A stretch of DNA of 64,000 nt from positions 1,551,001 to 1,615,000 of the forward strand of contig NC_007759.1 in the NCBI RefSeq assembly GCF_000013405.1, written 5' to 3'. The notes beneath the pieces are model-generated. The model was not told the origin of the DNA. It did not search any database and saw only the letters and a list, made by a program, of their open reading frames with translations. The stretch is from Syntrophus aciditrophicus SB. Its GTDB lineage: Bacteria > Desulfobacterota > Syntrophia > Syntrophales > Syntrophaceae. Below are positions 38,039 to 48,348 of this stretch, piece after piece. The position numbers were made by a program, and so were the translations under genes. Numbering within the stretch: position 1 is the stretch's first letter; every line of letters begins with the position of its first letter.

Positions 38039-40003
38039 ATGAAAAAGGCAACTCTGTATAAAATTACCCATATCATTTTTATGTTTCTGTTATCATTATA
38101 TTTTACACACAGCGTTGGTGCTCAAACTCAAAATGATAATGAAGGCAAGGATGGAAAAGCAACGAGCAAACAAAATTCCTCTTCACTGCAGAATATGAAG
38201 AAAAATTCGAGCATGAAAGATGTACAGATAAATTTGCCATTATTCGCAAAGTTAGCCAGCCCTTCTCCTGACGAAGATTTCGATGAGGAGGATAAAGAGG
38301 GTGACCGGGACCTCATGGAAGAAGCACTTACTTACCTGAACCAGTCTCAAAAACTGTGGGAGAAAGGTGATATTGAAAAAGCACTGGATTTTCTTGACCA
38401 GGCTTATACGCTGGTTCTGGAAACCGATGGAGATCTGGAAATCGCACGTCAGAAAGATGATCTGCGCTTACTGATATCAAAGAGGATACTTGCCATTTAT
38501 TCGTCGATTCAGTCAACGACTCTGGGAAAACGCAGCGAGATTCCGTTGGCAATGAATTCAGATGTTGAAAGAGAAATTCGATCCTTTCAGACCTGTGAAA
38601 AGGATTTTTTTGTATCATCCTATCAGAGATCCGGAATTTACCGGGACAACATCGTAAAGGAATTAAAAAAAGCCGGTTTGCCGGAGGAGCTATCTTGGTT
38701 GCCTCTTGTTGAAAGTGGATTTAAAATCGGTGCCCTATCGCGAGCTCGTGCTCTTGGCCTCTGGCAATTCATTCCGTCTACCGGATATAAATTTGGTTTG
38801 AATCGCGATGAATGGGTCGATGAGCGAATGGATGCGGAAAAATCGACGAGGGCGGCAATCAGTTACTTGAAGGAATTGCATGGGATGTTTGGAGACTGGC
38901 TGACCGTGCTGGCCGCTTACAACAGTGGTGAAGGCAGAGTGATGAGAGTCATATCCAGACAGCATATCAACTATCTCGACCGGTTCTGGGATCTTTATCA
39001 TCAGTTGCCCAATGAAACGGCTCGCTATGTTCCGCGTTTTCTGGCAACTCTGCATATCATTCGGGACCCCAAGAAATATGGTTTCGATCTGAAAACAGAC
39101 ATGGAACAGACGTCGCCTTATGAATATAAGATTGTAAAATCTTATAAACCTATGAAGCTGCAGGACGTTGCCTTTTATACAGGCGGTTCTGAAGATGTTT
39201 TAACCGGAATGAATTCAGAGTTGCGTCATAAGATGACGCCGGATAAGGAATACGATCTTAAGCTTCCACCGGAGGCCGTTGAAAAATATGCTCAGATTAT
39301 CGATCAAATTCCCCAGTCTGAAAAACCAAACAATGTTTCCATGGTATCGTCATTAAATCGTGGAGACCACAAATCCGAACGTGTATCTGAACGGCCTGCG
39401 CCAAAATCAAGATATTTGAATTACAGGGTAAAGCGGGGGGAATCACTCAATACAATCGCGAAAAAGTATGGAATATCTCCTCGTACACTGAGAGCCAGCA
39501 ATCATCTTTCTTCGAGGAACAAGTTAAAGGCAGGGCATAAAATTCGTATCCCGATAGCGAATTCAAGAATATTAAAAAGAGAATCCGTTCAAATTGTGGG
39601 TGCAGGCCAGAGTAAAAATTCACTCGCGAAGGAGACGCTGATTCGTTATAAGGTAAAAAAAGGAGATTCTCTTTCATCCTTGGCACAGCGATTTGGCACA
39701 AGCGAAACAGAAATAAAAAAGATGAACCGCATCAAAGGAAAATATCTGACAACCGGAAGTGTGATCAAAATAAGCCGATTCAGTGATGATGATTCTGTTA
39801 GTGAACCCAAAAGAGATTTAAGCAGAAAGTCAAATAAACGGGTGAGTTCGAGAGCAAAAGAAAAGACTTATCTGGTTAAAAAAGGGGACAATCTTTCCCT
39901 GATTGCCCAGAAAAACAACATGAGTCTTGATAAACTTAAAGAAATAAACAATATCGCGAAAAGAGAAAATCTTCGCCCGGGACAGATTTTGATTATTCAA
40001 TAA
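38039..40003 (+). CDS. mltD: Membrane-bound lytic murein transglycosylase D with three LysM domains
   Basis: 654 residues. Signal peptide (cleavage likely after VGA near residue 28), a low-complexity and helical N-terminal region, an SLT domain (about 205-340) with catalytic Glu in LPLVESGFKIGA and ALGLWQFIPSTGY, AAYNSGEGRV, then three LysM repeats beginning near residues 461, 540 and 618 (YRVKRGESLNTIAKKYG, YKVKKGDSLSSLAQRFG, YLVKKGDNLSLIAQKNN). E. coli MltD has two LysM domains. AAGGAG precedes the ATG. It converges on ybeY, and its terminator lies within the ybeY coding region. Confidence 0.93.
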   Translation: MKKATLYKITHIIFMFLLSLYFTHSVGAQTQNDNEGKDGKATSKQNSSSLQNMKKNSSMKDVQINLPLFAKLASPSPDEDFDEEDKEGDRDLMEEALTYLNQSQKLWEKGDIEKALDFLDQAYTLVLETDGDLEIARQKDDLRLLISKRILAIYSSIQSTTLGKRSEIPLAMNSDVEREIRSFQTCEKDFFVSSYQRSGIYRDNIVKELKKAGLPEELSWLPLVESGFKIGALSRARALGLWQFIPSTGYKFGLNRDEWVDERMDAEKSTRAAISYLKELHGMFGDWLTVLAAYNSGEGRVMRVISRQHINYLDRFWDLYHQLPNETARYVPRFLATLHIIRDPKKYGFDLKTDMEQTSPYEYKIVKSYKPMKLQDVAFYTGGSEDVLTGMNSELRHKMTPDKEYDLKLPPEAVEKYAQIIDQIPQSEKPNNVSMVSSLNRGDHKSERVSERPAPKSRYLNYRVKRGESLNTIAKKYGISPRTLRASNHLSSRNKLKAGHKIRIPIANSRILKRESVQIVGAGQSKNSLAKETLIRYKVKKGDSLSSLAQRFGTSETEIKKMNRIKGKYLTTGSVIKISRFSDDDSVSEPKRDLSRKSNKRVSSRAKEKTYLVKKGDNLSLIAQKNNMSLDKLKEINNIAKRENLRPGQILIIQ

Positions 40004-40041
40004 TAAAAATCTGTACGAAAAATAAATAAAATGATGATGTG

Positions 40042-40497
40042 TTAAAAATCGAGAGGATATCCATGGAGCAGGAAAAATAATTCCTGCTCTTTTTTTTGCA
40101 TGCACGCAGTTTCCTCAGGGTTGTTATTTTCGTGATTATACCCAAGTATGTGCAGCAAACCATGAATAATGAGGAAATCAAGCTCATCTGACACAGGAAT
40201 ATTTCCCCGTTCCGCATCTCGGGATGCAGTATCCACAGAGATGACGATGTCACCCAGAACATCGGGGTTGACACTGCTGAACTCCCCCTCTGAGAGTGAA
40301 AATGAAATGACGTTTGTTGGATAATTCCTTCCGAGGTACCGCTGGTTGATTTCCTGAATTTCTTCATCGTCAACAAAGAGAAGACTGATTTCCTTCTCCC
40401 GGCAGTCGACCAGTCGAAGCAGTTTCTGTACTCTCCGTCGTATCTGGCGCAGATCAATTTTTACTTTTTTCTGTTGATTTCTAATCGCTATGGCCAT
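40042..40497 (-). CDS. ybeY: Endoribonuclease YbeY, rRNA maturation factor
   Basis: 151 residues from the ATG at 40497, with AAAGGAT just upstream; longer readings lack support. HGLLHILGYNHEN carries the three zinc-binding histidines (HX3HX5H), and LLFVDDEEIQEINQRYLGRNYPTNVISF is the family's N-terminal block. It takes part in 16S rRNA 3' processing and ribosome quality control. It overlaps the 7TM-HD gene by 17 bases and is the last gene of the phoH operon. Its last 18 codons contain the mltD terminator on the opposite strand. Confidence 0.94.
   Translation of the reverse strand: MAIAIRNQQKKVKIDLRQIRRRVQKLLRLVDCREKEISLLFVDDEEIQEINQRYLGRNYPTNVISFSLSEGEFSSVNPDVLGDIVISVDTASRDAERGNIPVSDELDFLIIHGLLHILGYNHENNNPEETACMQKKEQELFFLLHGYPLDF
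40066..40097 (+). terminator. Terminator of mltD, embedded in the 3' coding end of ybeY
   Basis: GAGCAGGAA (40066-40074), loop AAATAA, TTCCTGCTC (40081-40089), then eight T. On the other strand the same bases encode KKEQELFFLL near the YbeY C-terminus, whose stop is at 40042. Confidence 0.85.
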
Positions 40498-42829
40498 TGA
40501 CATCCTTTCGAATGCCCGCTTCACGGACTCCCTGATCGGGATAATCGACTCGATGGTGAAAGATACCATTCAATATTCTGTTAAAGATCTCCGCGATCTT
40601 GCTCAGGTCACGCATCGTCAATTCGCATTCGTCCAGTTGACCGTCCATGAAGACTTTTTCAATCCGGTCATGAACGAGACTGCTGATCCTGGCCGGTGTC
40701 GGGTTGGATAAGGTCCTGGATGAGGCTTCCAGAACGTCTCCAAGCAGGACAAGGCCGGCTTCCTTTGTTTGCGGCTTTGGGCCGGGATACCGAAAATCAG
40801 TTTCAGGAAGTGAACTTATCGAAGGGTCTTTATCTTTTTTGGCCTTGTCGTAGAAGAAGCTGACCAGTCCGGTGCCATGATGCTCCCTGATAATATCGGT
40901 AATTTCTCTTCCCAGCTTTGCCTGCTGCGCAATTTCACATCCGTCTTTGACATGAGAAATGATGACAAGGCTGCTCATTTTTGGTGAAAGTTTGTCATGC
41001 CTGTTATTTCCGTTTCGCTGATTTTCAATAAAATAAAGCGGTTTTTTCAACTTGCCTATATCGTGATAATACGCACTGACTTTTGCCAGCAGGGGATTTG
41101 CCCCGATGGCCTCCGCCGCTGCTTCCACAAGTGAGGCCACAACCACACTGTGATTATACGTACCCGGCGCTTCCATCATCATTCGCTGGAATATGGGCTG
41201 ATTTAAATTGGCTAACTCCAACAGCTTGATATCGGTCGTATACTTGAAAATAGTTTCAAAAAGAGGGGTCATGCCTGCTACAATGACGCCAGAAAGTAGG
41301 CCGCCGGCCATACCCATGGCAAGTTTGGAAAAGAGATCAAAGGAAAAAATTTCATTCATTATCAAACTGATACATGCAATTACGGCAATGTTGAAAAATC
41401 CGAGGTAAAGACCGGCTTTTAAAAAAGCTGATCGCTGGCGACAGCGGACGACATGGTATGAAGCCGCTATACTGCCAAGAAAACAGAATAAACTCATTTT
41501 TATGTCGTACTCAAACAGGAAAGAAATGAGAAATGATATAAAAATATTCAGAATGAGGGCCATGTTACGATTTGTCAATACAGCAACCAGCATGGCGCCC
41601 GCAGCAAAAGGAATTGCAAAAAAACAGGTTTCCATCGATAAATAAGGGAAAGCCCGGTTGATGGCATCTGACATGAAAATGCCTGTCTTGACTAACAGGA
41701 TCTGGAAAAAAGCCGTTGTGCTTAAAAATAACAAATCAACGTTGCTTCGAGCATACTTCTTGGGCCAGTTTCTAATCCTCCAGTAGTAAAGTACCAGTGA
41801 CAGCAGAATAATGGTCAGGAATATTCCCAGAAAAACGGAAAGGTTTGACAACGACGCCTGTCCCTTTTTTCGATAAAATGCCTCCAGCTTTTCATGGTCG
41901 GTGTCGGAAATCTTTTGACCTTCACGGACAATCATTTCATTTTTTTGAACAAGGGAAAAAACCGGCTTAACCGTTTCCAGAAGTTTTTGCTTCTTTTTTT
42001 CCGTGGCATTCCTGTTAAAGGTCAAGTTCGGCGAAATCAACCGTCTAGTGAGGGAAATTATCGTACGTCGGATATTTTCCCTGGTGCCCTGCAGCATGGT
42101 TTCCGCTTCTTTTGAAATGACATCGTCGATTTGGTCGAGAGAGAAAATCGTGGAGAAATCTCTCTGGTCGTTTTCTGTCTGTGTCTTTAAATCTCTGATA
42201 GTGATTCCAACGGATAAATCGTGCACAGATAAGTCTGAATTGACGATAAAACGATTTCTGTATGCCGCTTCGAGAATGTGGACGATTTTGTCTGCGATAT
42301 TTTGCGAAAACTTCTGTTGAAGAAGAATTTGTATCTCTTCATCAGAGAGCTTAACCCCGGTATTTTTTTCAAATTCATGAATGGACTGATCAAAAACCTG
42401 TTTCCCGATTGCTGATTTAGAGCCTTTTGCCGATTTTTCGTCAACGCGCTCAATGGTCTCAGCTATTGAAGAAAATACAGAAGGAATCGTCGAGATCAAG
42501 TTCGCTGATAAACTGCTGTCATAATCATAGACGGATTTAACGCCTTCAGCCAATTCCCGTCTTTTCTGCTCTGTGGAGGTCCGATCTTCAACAAGAAAAT
42601 CCATATCCGCCTTGATATCTTTCGGGGCGATGGAGCCGATTTTGAAATAGGGACGGCGGAACTCGATCTGCGGCGTAAGCATAATGGACAGGAGCAACGC
42701 CATACAAATAAGGATAACCAGACGCTGAAAAGTCATATCCTTGGCCAGTGCGGGTACATCCGGAATCTTGTCCGATAGTTCCCGGCCTAGGCTTTTAAAA
42801 TAATTTTTTGTCAGATCGCCGATTTTCAT
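40481..42829 (-). CDS. 7TM-HD membrane phosphohydrolase, PgpH-like
   Basis: 782 residues. One N-terminal membrane helix (about 33-50), a large extracytoplasmic 7TMR-HDED domain (about 55-330), a bundle of seven or so helices (about 335-520), and a cytosolic HD domain with YHDIGKLKKP and HVKDGCEIAQQ. In Listeria PgpH this design hydrolyses cyclic di-AMP. I see no cyclic-di-AMP synthase in the window, so the substrate is inferred from the family. The start overlaps the phoH stop (TAATG) and the end overlaps ybeY. Confidence 0.9.
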   Translation of the reverse strand: MKIGDLTKNYFKSLGRELSDKIPDVPALAKDMTFQRLVILICMALLLSIMLTPQIEFRRPYFKIGSIAPKDIKADMDFLVEDRTSTEQKRRELAEGVKSVYDYDSSLSANLISTIPSVFSSIAETIERVDEKSAKGSKSAIGKQVFDQSIHEFEKNTGVKLSDEEIQILLQQKFSQNIADKIVHILEAAYRNRFIVNSDLSVHDLSVGITIRDLKTQTENDQRDFSTIFSLDQIDDVISKEAETMLQGTRENIRRTIISLTRRLISPNLTFNRNATEKKKQKLLETVKPVFSLVQKNEMIVREGQKISDTDHEKLEAFYRKKGQASLSNLSVFLGIFLTIILLSLVLYYWRIRNWPKKYARSNVDLLFLSTTAFFQILLVKTGIFMSDAINRAFPYLSMETCFFAIPFAAGAMLVAVLTNRNMALILNIFISFLISFLFEYDIKMSLFCFLGSIAASYHVVRCRQRSAFLKAGLYLGFFNIAVIACISLIMNEIFSFDLFSKLAMGMAGGLLSGVIVAGMTPLFETIFKYTTDIKLLELANLNQPIFQRMMMEAPGTYNHSVVVASLVEAAAEAIGANPLLAKVSAYYHDIGKLKKPLYFIENQRNGNNRHDKLSPKMSSLVIISHVKDGCEIAQQAKLGREITDIIREHHGTGLVSFFYDKAKKDKDPSISSLPETDFRYPGPKPQTKEAGLVLLGDVLEASSRTLSNPTPARISSLVHDRIEKVFMDGQLDECELTMRDLSKIAEIFNRILNGIFHHRVDYPDQGVREAGIRKDVNGHSD

Positions 42830-43833
42830 TATTTTCCTGTTGATTCCGTCTGTGTTGCCCTATTATGCTGAAAACGATCGTAAGCCTTGATAACTTCCTG
42901 AACAAGATGATGCCTGACAACGTCAACGTCAGTAAAATGGATAAATTTAATCCCCCTGGTTTTTCCCAGAATCTGTTCCGCTTCAACAAGCCCTGAAACC
43001 CGGTCTGTCGGCAGGTCAATCTGGGTAATATCGCCGGTGATGACAGCCTTGGAACCAAATCCCAGACGGGTAAGGAACATTTTCATCTGTTCAGAAGTGG
43101 TATTCTGAGCTTCATCAAGTATCACAAAAGCGTCATTCAGAGTTCTTCCCCGCATGAACGCGAGGGGAGCAACCTCGATAATCCCCTTGCTGATGAGAGC
43201 CGTTGCCTTGTCAAAATCCATCATGTCAAATAAAGCGTCATAGAGGGGGCGGAGATAGGGATTCACCTTTTCCGCGAGGTCGCCCGGAAGAAATCCCAGT
43301 CTTTCACCGGCTTCTACAGCGGGACGGGCCAGAATAATCCGTTCCACCTTTCTTTCAAGAAGCGAGGACACAGCCATGGCCATTGCCAGATAGGTTTTGC
43401 CAGTTCCGGCCGGACCAATTCCGAAAATCATATCATGAGTTCGGATGGCATCGATGTATTTCTTCTGGGCCACGCTTTTAGGAGTTATGATTCTTTTTTT
43501 TGACGAAATGAAGACGGTATCCAGAAAGATTTTTTCCAGGGTTAACGTGTTGTCTTCCGCCAGGATGCGATGGGCATAATCGATGTCGGAAGGATAAACG
43601 GGATAGCCTTTCTGTATCAGATTGTAAATCTGCAAAAGCAGGTTCTTGACCAGATCTACGGCGATGACATCTCCAGATACTGAAACGGTATTGCCTCTCG
43701 CTGTAAGTTTCACGGGTTCCAGTTTTTCTATGAGATGAATGTTTTTGTCCTGTTCACCCAGAAGATTTTTCAGCGTTTCATTGTCAGCAAAGTGAAGTTT
43801 TTCGATGGCGCTTAATTCTTTTTTAACTTTCAA
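42829..43833 (-). CDS. PhoH-family ATPase
   Basis: 334 residues beginning at TTG (no in-frame ATG nearby; AAGGA about a dozen bases upstream). [15 protein letters not shown] (140-154) is Walker A and [11 protein letters not shown] Walker B, with an N-terminal RNA-binding-like extension of about 100 residues, as in E. coli YbeZ. YbeZ associates with YbeY in ribosome-related RNA handling, and ybeY is two genes downstream here, supporting the same job. Confidence 0.92.
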   Translation of the reverse strand: MKVKKELSAIEKLHFADNETLKNLLGEQDKNIHLIEKLEPVKLTARGNTVSVSGDVIAVDLVKNLLLQIYNLIQKGYPVYPSDIDYAHRILAEDNTLTLEKIFLDTVFISSKKRIITPKSVAQKKYIDAIRTHDMIFGIGPAGTGKTYLAMAMAVSSLLERKVERIILARPAVEAGERLGFLPGDLAEKVNPYLRPLYDALFDMMDFDKATALISKGIIEVAPLAFMRGRTLNDAFVILDEAQNTTSEQMKMFLTRLGFGSKAVITGDITQIDLPTDRVSGLVEAEQILGKTRGIKFIHFTDVDVVRHHLVQEVIKAYDRFQHNRATQTESTGK

Positions 43834-43999
43834 TTAAGATTTTGTCCTTAATAGTCATTTATATGAGTTCGCAAACCAGTTCAAAGCAGGAATATCTTGC
43901 GAGATAAGAAATGATTGAGAACTTTTATATTATTAATATAAACCTGATATACATTTAACAAAAACTAATATCATCATAAAATTCAGCTTTCAACATTTA

Positions 44000-45253
44000 T
44001 TAATTGCTATTCTGCTTTTGTAAGAAAAGATGAGCATAGATTTTTGCATTGCCGAGCATCGTGTCAATGCTGCAAAATTCGTTGGGCTGATGCGCCATTT
44101 GGCCTAGCCTGGACCACACAGCAACCGGATAACCCTGCTTTCGGAAATGTGCGGCAACAGTACCGCCTCCTATACCCCCCGGGAAAGCCTCCGCGGAGTA
44201 AACTTCCTTGATTGCATTCTGCAATGCCCTGATTACGGGTGCATTTTCCGAGGTAGGAAGAGCGGCCTGGTTCTCCTGAACTGCCGTTATTTCAATAATA
44301 ACGTCAAACTGATCTTGAATTTTATCGGCCATTCTTCTTATTTCCAGCAGGATATCCAAAAGAGAGTAATCGGGGAGGACGCGGCAATCCATGAAAAAAA
44401 CGTCTTCTCCCGGAATGGTATTGATATTGGGGACATTGGCGTCCTTTCGCGTCGGCTCGAAAGTGCTGACGGGCGGTTCATAGAGAAGATCGCTTTTACT
44501 GTATAGTTGATAAAGCTTACTAAGTTCCACAATTAAATGAGAGGCCGCGAGAAAAGCATTCCTGCCGAGGTGAGGTTTGCTGCCGTGACATTGCTTCCCT
44601 GTTGTTTTAAACTTCAGCCACAGGATACTTTTTTCAGCAATTTCAATCATTGTTCCCTCATCATTTCCTGCGTCGGGAACGATGATCAGGTCCGTCATCC
44701 GGAAAGGGTTCCGAACATTTTTCAATACAAAATCGAGCCCGAATTGACTGCCCGTTTCTTCATCGGAAACGAAGGCAAGGCCGATGGATGCCTCAGGCAG
44801 GATTCCTTCATCGAGAAAAGCTTTTGCGGCAAACAGGGATGAGACCATGTCCTGCTGATTGTCTTCGGTGCCCCTCCCGTATACCCGTCTGCCCTTAACA
44901 GAAACTCTGTATGGATCGCTGTCCCAGAAACTTAGTTCTCCGGGGGGAACGATATCCAGATGGGTCAGGATCCAAACCGTCATTTCAGGATTGCGGCCGG
45001 GAAGTCCAGCCAGGATATTGGGCCGGCAGCCTGATGGAACCCTGGCATCGGGGGCGTTGATCTCTGTGATGTCTGGAAATCCCCATTCGCGCAATTGACA
45101 CAATAGGTATTGCGCTTTTTCATATTCGCCCTGTCCTCCGCTGTCTGGGGAAAGAGCAGGCAATGCCGTAAACGCCGCCTGCATTTCGATCATAGCCTTT
45201 TCATATGTATCGATCCGCGTGGACAATTTGTGGAACAAGTCTCTGTCAATCAT
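44000..45253 (-). CDS. M20-family metallopeptidase/deacylase
   Basis: 417 residues. WILTHLDIVPPG (zinc His-x-Asp), YGRGTEDNQQDMV (bridging Asp), FVSDEETGSQFG (catalytic and binding Glu pair) and the late LGQMAHQPNEFCSI His are the M20 ligands; a dimerisation domain with CHGSKPHLGRNA sits between. Members remove succinyl, acetyl or amino-acid groups (DapE, ArgE, PepV and others). The sequence fits the general M20 metallo-hydrolase group and none of these specifically. It lies upstream of phoH with a 166-base AT-rich gap. Confidence 0.86.
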   Translation of the reverse strand: MIDRDLFHKLSTRIDTYEKAMIEMQAAFTALPALSPDSGGQGEYEKAQYLLCQLREWGFPDITEINAPDARVPSGCRPNILAGLPGRNPEMTVWILTHLDIVPPGELSFWDSDPYRVSVKGRRVYGRGTEDNQQDMVSSLFAAKAFLDEGILPEASIGLAFVSDEETGSQFGLDFVLKNVRNPFRMTDLIIVPDAGNDEGTMIEIAEKSILWLKFKTTGKQCHGSKPHLGRNAFLAASHLIVELSKLYQLYSKSDLLYEPPVSTFEPTRKDANVPNINTIPGEDVFFMDCRVLPDYSLLDILLEIRRMADKIQDQFDVIIEITAVQENQAALPTSENAPVIRALQNAIKEVYSAEAFPGGIGGGTVAAHFRKQGYPVAVWSRLGQMAHQPNEFCSIDTMLGNAKIYAHLFLQKQNSN

Positions 45254-45324
45254 CGCTCATCAAACCTCATTCTGAAACTTCATATAACCCTTCTTTGAAA
45301 CCCTGGTGCGGTAACATAAACGAT

Positions 45325-46764
45325 TCAGTCAGTTTTAAAAATTTCTTCCCGGTTGAACTTTCCAAAGGATGAAAGAGGCGCTTCGAATTTTGTCTCCGAT
45401 CCAACCACCAGAATGACGGTTTTATGCAGATCAAGATATTTTGAAGCCATTCGTTTTACATCCGTCGCGTTGACTGCCGTAATTTTTTCTCGATAAGACT
45501 CCAGGTAATCGGAGGGAAGATCCAGATATTCCAGCATCATCTGCTGGAAAACCACATCATCGGCTGTTTTGAAAGTAAAGATGAAATTATTCGAAATAGC
45601 GCTTTTCGCCAATTGTATTTCTTCAGGGGTGATTCCCTCAGACTGAATCTTTTTAATAACATCTCTCATAATATTCAGGACCTGAATTGTAGAACCCGCT
45701 TTTGTAAAGGCATAGGCTTCAAAGATCCCGTAATCTTTCCGGCCGGCGTAAATACTGCCCGAACTGTATGCGAGGCCGCGTTTGGTTCGTATTTCCTGAA
45801 ACAGTCGAGATCGGAAGCCGCCGCTTCCAATGATAAAATCAAGCACGGTAAAGGGATAAAAATCAGGATGCGTGATGGCGGGGCCAAGATGGCCGTAAAT
45901 AATGATGGATTGAGGAGTTTCTTTGGAAAGAAGCGACAGGGAGGAGGCTTGCACACCGGCAGGGGGAGGAAGCGACTTTAGGATGCGATTCCCTGTCCGC
46001 AAGGCGCCGAAATGCTGATCCAGCTGCACAAGGGCGTCGGCGCCGGTGATATCTCCGGAAACGGTCAGGATTGTATTTTGGGGAGAAAAAAATTCACTGT
46101 GAAAAGTCAAAAGGTCCTGCCTGCCGATCTTTTCCAGGGATCCGAAGGTGGAAAGCCTTCCTCTGGGGTCGTCTTTGTATATGAGCTTCCGATACTGGCG
46201 AAAGGCCAAATCGTCAGGATTATCTGCGATGCGTCTCAATTCTTCGATTTTGAGATTTCTGGCGATCTGCAATTTCCCCTGTTCAAACGCAGGTTTCAAC
46301 AGTATCTGGGAAAATATTTCCAGAGCCCGGTCCAAATCCTTTTTCATCACGGAGAGCGTAAAGATCGTATATTCCAGATTGACACGGGAACGGATTTCCG
46401 CAGCCATAAAGGCCAGTGAATCATCGACTTCATTACCGGTCATGAACTGCGTTCCCCCGGTCAGCATGACGCTTCCGGTCAATTCCGCAAGTCCTTCTTT
46501 TCCGATGGGATCGTGAGCATGCCCTGCTTTGACCAGAGCAGTAATTTTGACCAGGGGCAGTTCATGGTCCTCCATAATGTGCAGACTGATCCCGTTCGAT
46601 AAAACTTTTCTCTCGGCCTGTGGAAGCTCGAATTGTAAAGGAGAATATTGCAGGAAGTCAGGGTTGGGCGGAGCATCGGGCTGGAGAGGGTATGCAGAAG
46701 AAGGTTCCATGCATGCGAGGCTGAAAATGAAGACCATGAAGAGGATCACGATAAAATTTTTCAT
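45325..46764 (-). CDS. M16-family peptidase subunit, catalytically inactive partner
   Basis: 479 residues. It has a secretion signal with a possible lipid attachment at Cys18 (SLAC). The fold matches insulinase/processing peptidases (LSNGISLHIMEDHELPLVKI, GLAYSSGSIY). The zinc motif HXXEH is missing: the corresponding stretch reads GLAELTGSVM (91-100), with both histidines replaced. It follows the active paralogue at 46780 by 15 bases on the same strand. Paired active and inactive M16 subunits are known to form heterodimers, which I infer here. Confidence 0.86.
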   Translation of the reverse strand: MKNFIVILFMVFIFSLACMEPSSAYPLQPDAPPNPDFLQYSPLQFELPQAERKVLSNGISLHIMEDHELPLVKITALVKAGHAHDPIGKEGLAELTGSVMLTGGTQFMTGNEVDDSLAFMAAEIRSRVNLEYTIFTLSVMKKDLDRALEIFSQILLKPAFEQGKLQIARNLKIEELRRIADNPDDLAFRQYRKLIYKDDPRGRLSTFGSLEKIGRQDLLTFHSEFFSPQNTILTVSGDITGADALVQLDQHFGALRTGNRILKSLPPPAGVQASSLSLLSKETPQSIIIYGHLGPAITHPDFYPFTVLDFIIGSGGFRSRLFQEIRTKRGLAYSSGSIYAGRKDYGIFEAYAFTKAGSTIQVLNIMRDVIKKIQSEGITPEEIQLAKSAISNNFIFTFKTADDVVFQQMMLEYLDLPSDYLESYREKITAVNATDVKRMASKYLDLHKTVILVVGSETKFEAPLSSFGKFNREEIFKTD

Positions 46765-46779
46765 GGATAACTATCCTGT

Positions 46780-48348
46780 CTATCTGGAAGGGGTTTGGGG
46801 GATAAGCATTGCGATTGTCTTATTGTTATCGGTAAAGTACTTTTGAGCGACTCTGAGAATGTCATCGCGAGTGATTCGATCTATTATTTGATTGTGATGA
46901 ACGATGTATCGATAGTCACCCGCAACGGTTTCAAAATATGACAACATTCCTGCGAGAGCTGCATTGGAATCCAGGCTTCTGATGAAGTCGGCCTTGATTG
47001 TGTTTTTTACCCTGTCCAGTTCTCGTTGGTCGACTGGTTCTTTTTTTAATCTTTCCAGTTCGTTGACAAGGGCGACTTCAAGTTCGGCCAGCGTATGAGG
47101 ATAACGGGGGGCGGCGTAAATGGTGAAAAGATTGTCATAGCGGGCACCCGGCATTCCATTTGTCGTCCAGACAGTCTCTGCAAGAGCTTTTTCCTCCACA
47201 AGAGTTCTGTATAAGCGTGAAACCCTGCCGTCCGTAAGCATGGTCTGTATCACATCAAAAACATAATCATCAAAAGAGGGAAGCGAAGGTTTACGATATC
47301 CCATAATCAGCCGCGGATTGGCATCGAAAGTAATTTTTACTCTGCGTTCCCCCAGTTGTGGAGGTTCTGCCGTAACGGGATGAAAATGCCTTTCCCCGGA
47401 GGGGATTTCTCCGAAATATTTCCTGATAATCCGCAGAACAGAAAGATGATCGACATGGCCGACCACGGCAATGACGGTATTATCGGGAGTGTGATATCGT
47501 CTCAGGAAATATTCCAGGTCATGCATATTCAGATAGCTCATGTCATAAGGCCATCCCAGAATGGGGCGGCCATAAGGGTGAGCTATGAAGGCTGCGGCCA
47601 TGAATTGCTCAAAAAGTTTACCATCCGGGTCGGATTCGATGCTTTGCCTGCGCTCCTCCATGATGACCTTTCGTTCGCTGTAAAACTCCCTGAATACGGG
47701 AGATACCATCCGTTCCGACTCGATCCGCGCCCAGAGTTCCAACTTGTTGGAAGGCAAACTGACCTGGTAAGTCGTTACATCCTGACCGGTTGAAGCATTG
47801 AGGCGCTCGGCTCCGTTTTCGGTATAAAGGCGGTCAATCTCATTGGAATGAAACAAAACGCTATGATCGTTTTCAAGTTTTTCCAGTTGGTCGCTCAAAG
47901 ATTTTATCCTTGACCGATCCGCTTTTTCACCCTTCATGCTTTCCCTGTCCAGTGCCTGTAAGGTCCTTGCAATGTCATCAAGAATCGTTTTTTCCTTAGA
48001 GTAATTTTTTGCCCCAATCGTTCGAGTCCCTTTAAAAAGCATATGTTCAAGGAAGTGCGCGGTCCCGGTTTTTCCACTTGGCTCGTCGACGGCGCCCACT
48101 TTATGGCAGATATACAGAGAAACGGTCGGGCTGAAATTTCTTTCGACAATGAGTACTTTCAGCCCATTTTGAAGTGTAAATCTTTTAACCTGCTTTTCCA
48201 GATCATAAGCAAAGCAGGATGCTGAGAAAAAAAGAAGAGAGAGCAGGCTGGAAACTAAAGCCAGGGAAAAGGCGAAGACCCGCGCCTCAGAGATGGCTTT
48301 TGCATTAAGGCAGTCAGAGAAAAAAAGGGAAAGTCTCGGAAAAATCAT
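46780..48348 (-). CDS. M16-family zinc metallopeptidase, active subunit
   Basis: 522 residues. A hydrophobic N-terminal segment (about 26-47) directs export. GTAHFLEHMLFKGT has the zinc-binding HFLEH (98-102), and the distal Glu lies in SERKVIMEERRQSIES. The C-terminal half is the second M16 domain. It would degrade peptides in the periplasm. It overlaps the small membrane-protein gene upstream (ATGA) and is followed at 15 bases by its inactive paralogue, making a three-gene unit. Confidence 0.9.
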   Translation of the reverse strand: MIFPRLSLFFSDCLNAKAISEARVFAFSLALVSSLLSLLFFSASCFAYDLEKQVKRFTLQNGLKVLIVERNFSPTVSLYICHKVGAVDEPSGKTGTAHFLEHMLFKGTRTIGAKNYSKEKTILDDIARTLQALDRESMKGEKADRSRIKSLSDQLEKLENDHSVLFHSNEIDRLYTENGAERLNASTGQDVTTYQVSLPSNKLELWARIESERMVSPVFREFYSERKVIMEERRQSIESDPDGKLFEQFMAAAFIAHPYGRPILGWPYDMSYLNMHDLEYFLRRYHTPDNTVIAVVGHVDHLSVLRIIRKYFGEIPSGERHFHPVTAEPPQLGERRVKITFDANPRLIMGYRKPSLPSFDDYVFDVIQTMLTDGRVSRLYRTLVEEKALAETVWTTNGMPGARYDNLFTIYAAPRYPHTLAELEVALVNELERLKKEPVDQRELDRVKNTIKADFIRSLDSNAALAGMLSYFETVAGDYRYIVHHNQIIDRITRDDILRVAQKYFTDNNKTIAMLIPQTPSR

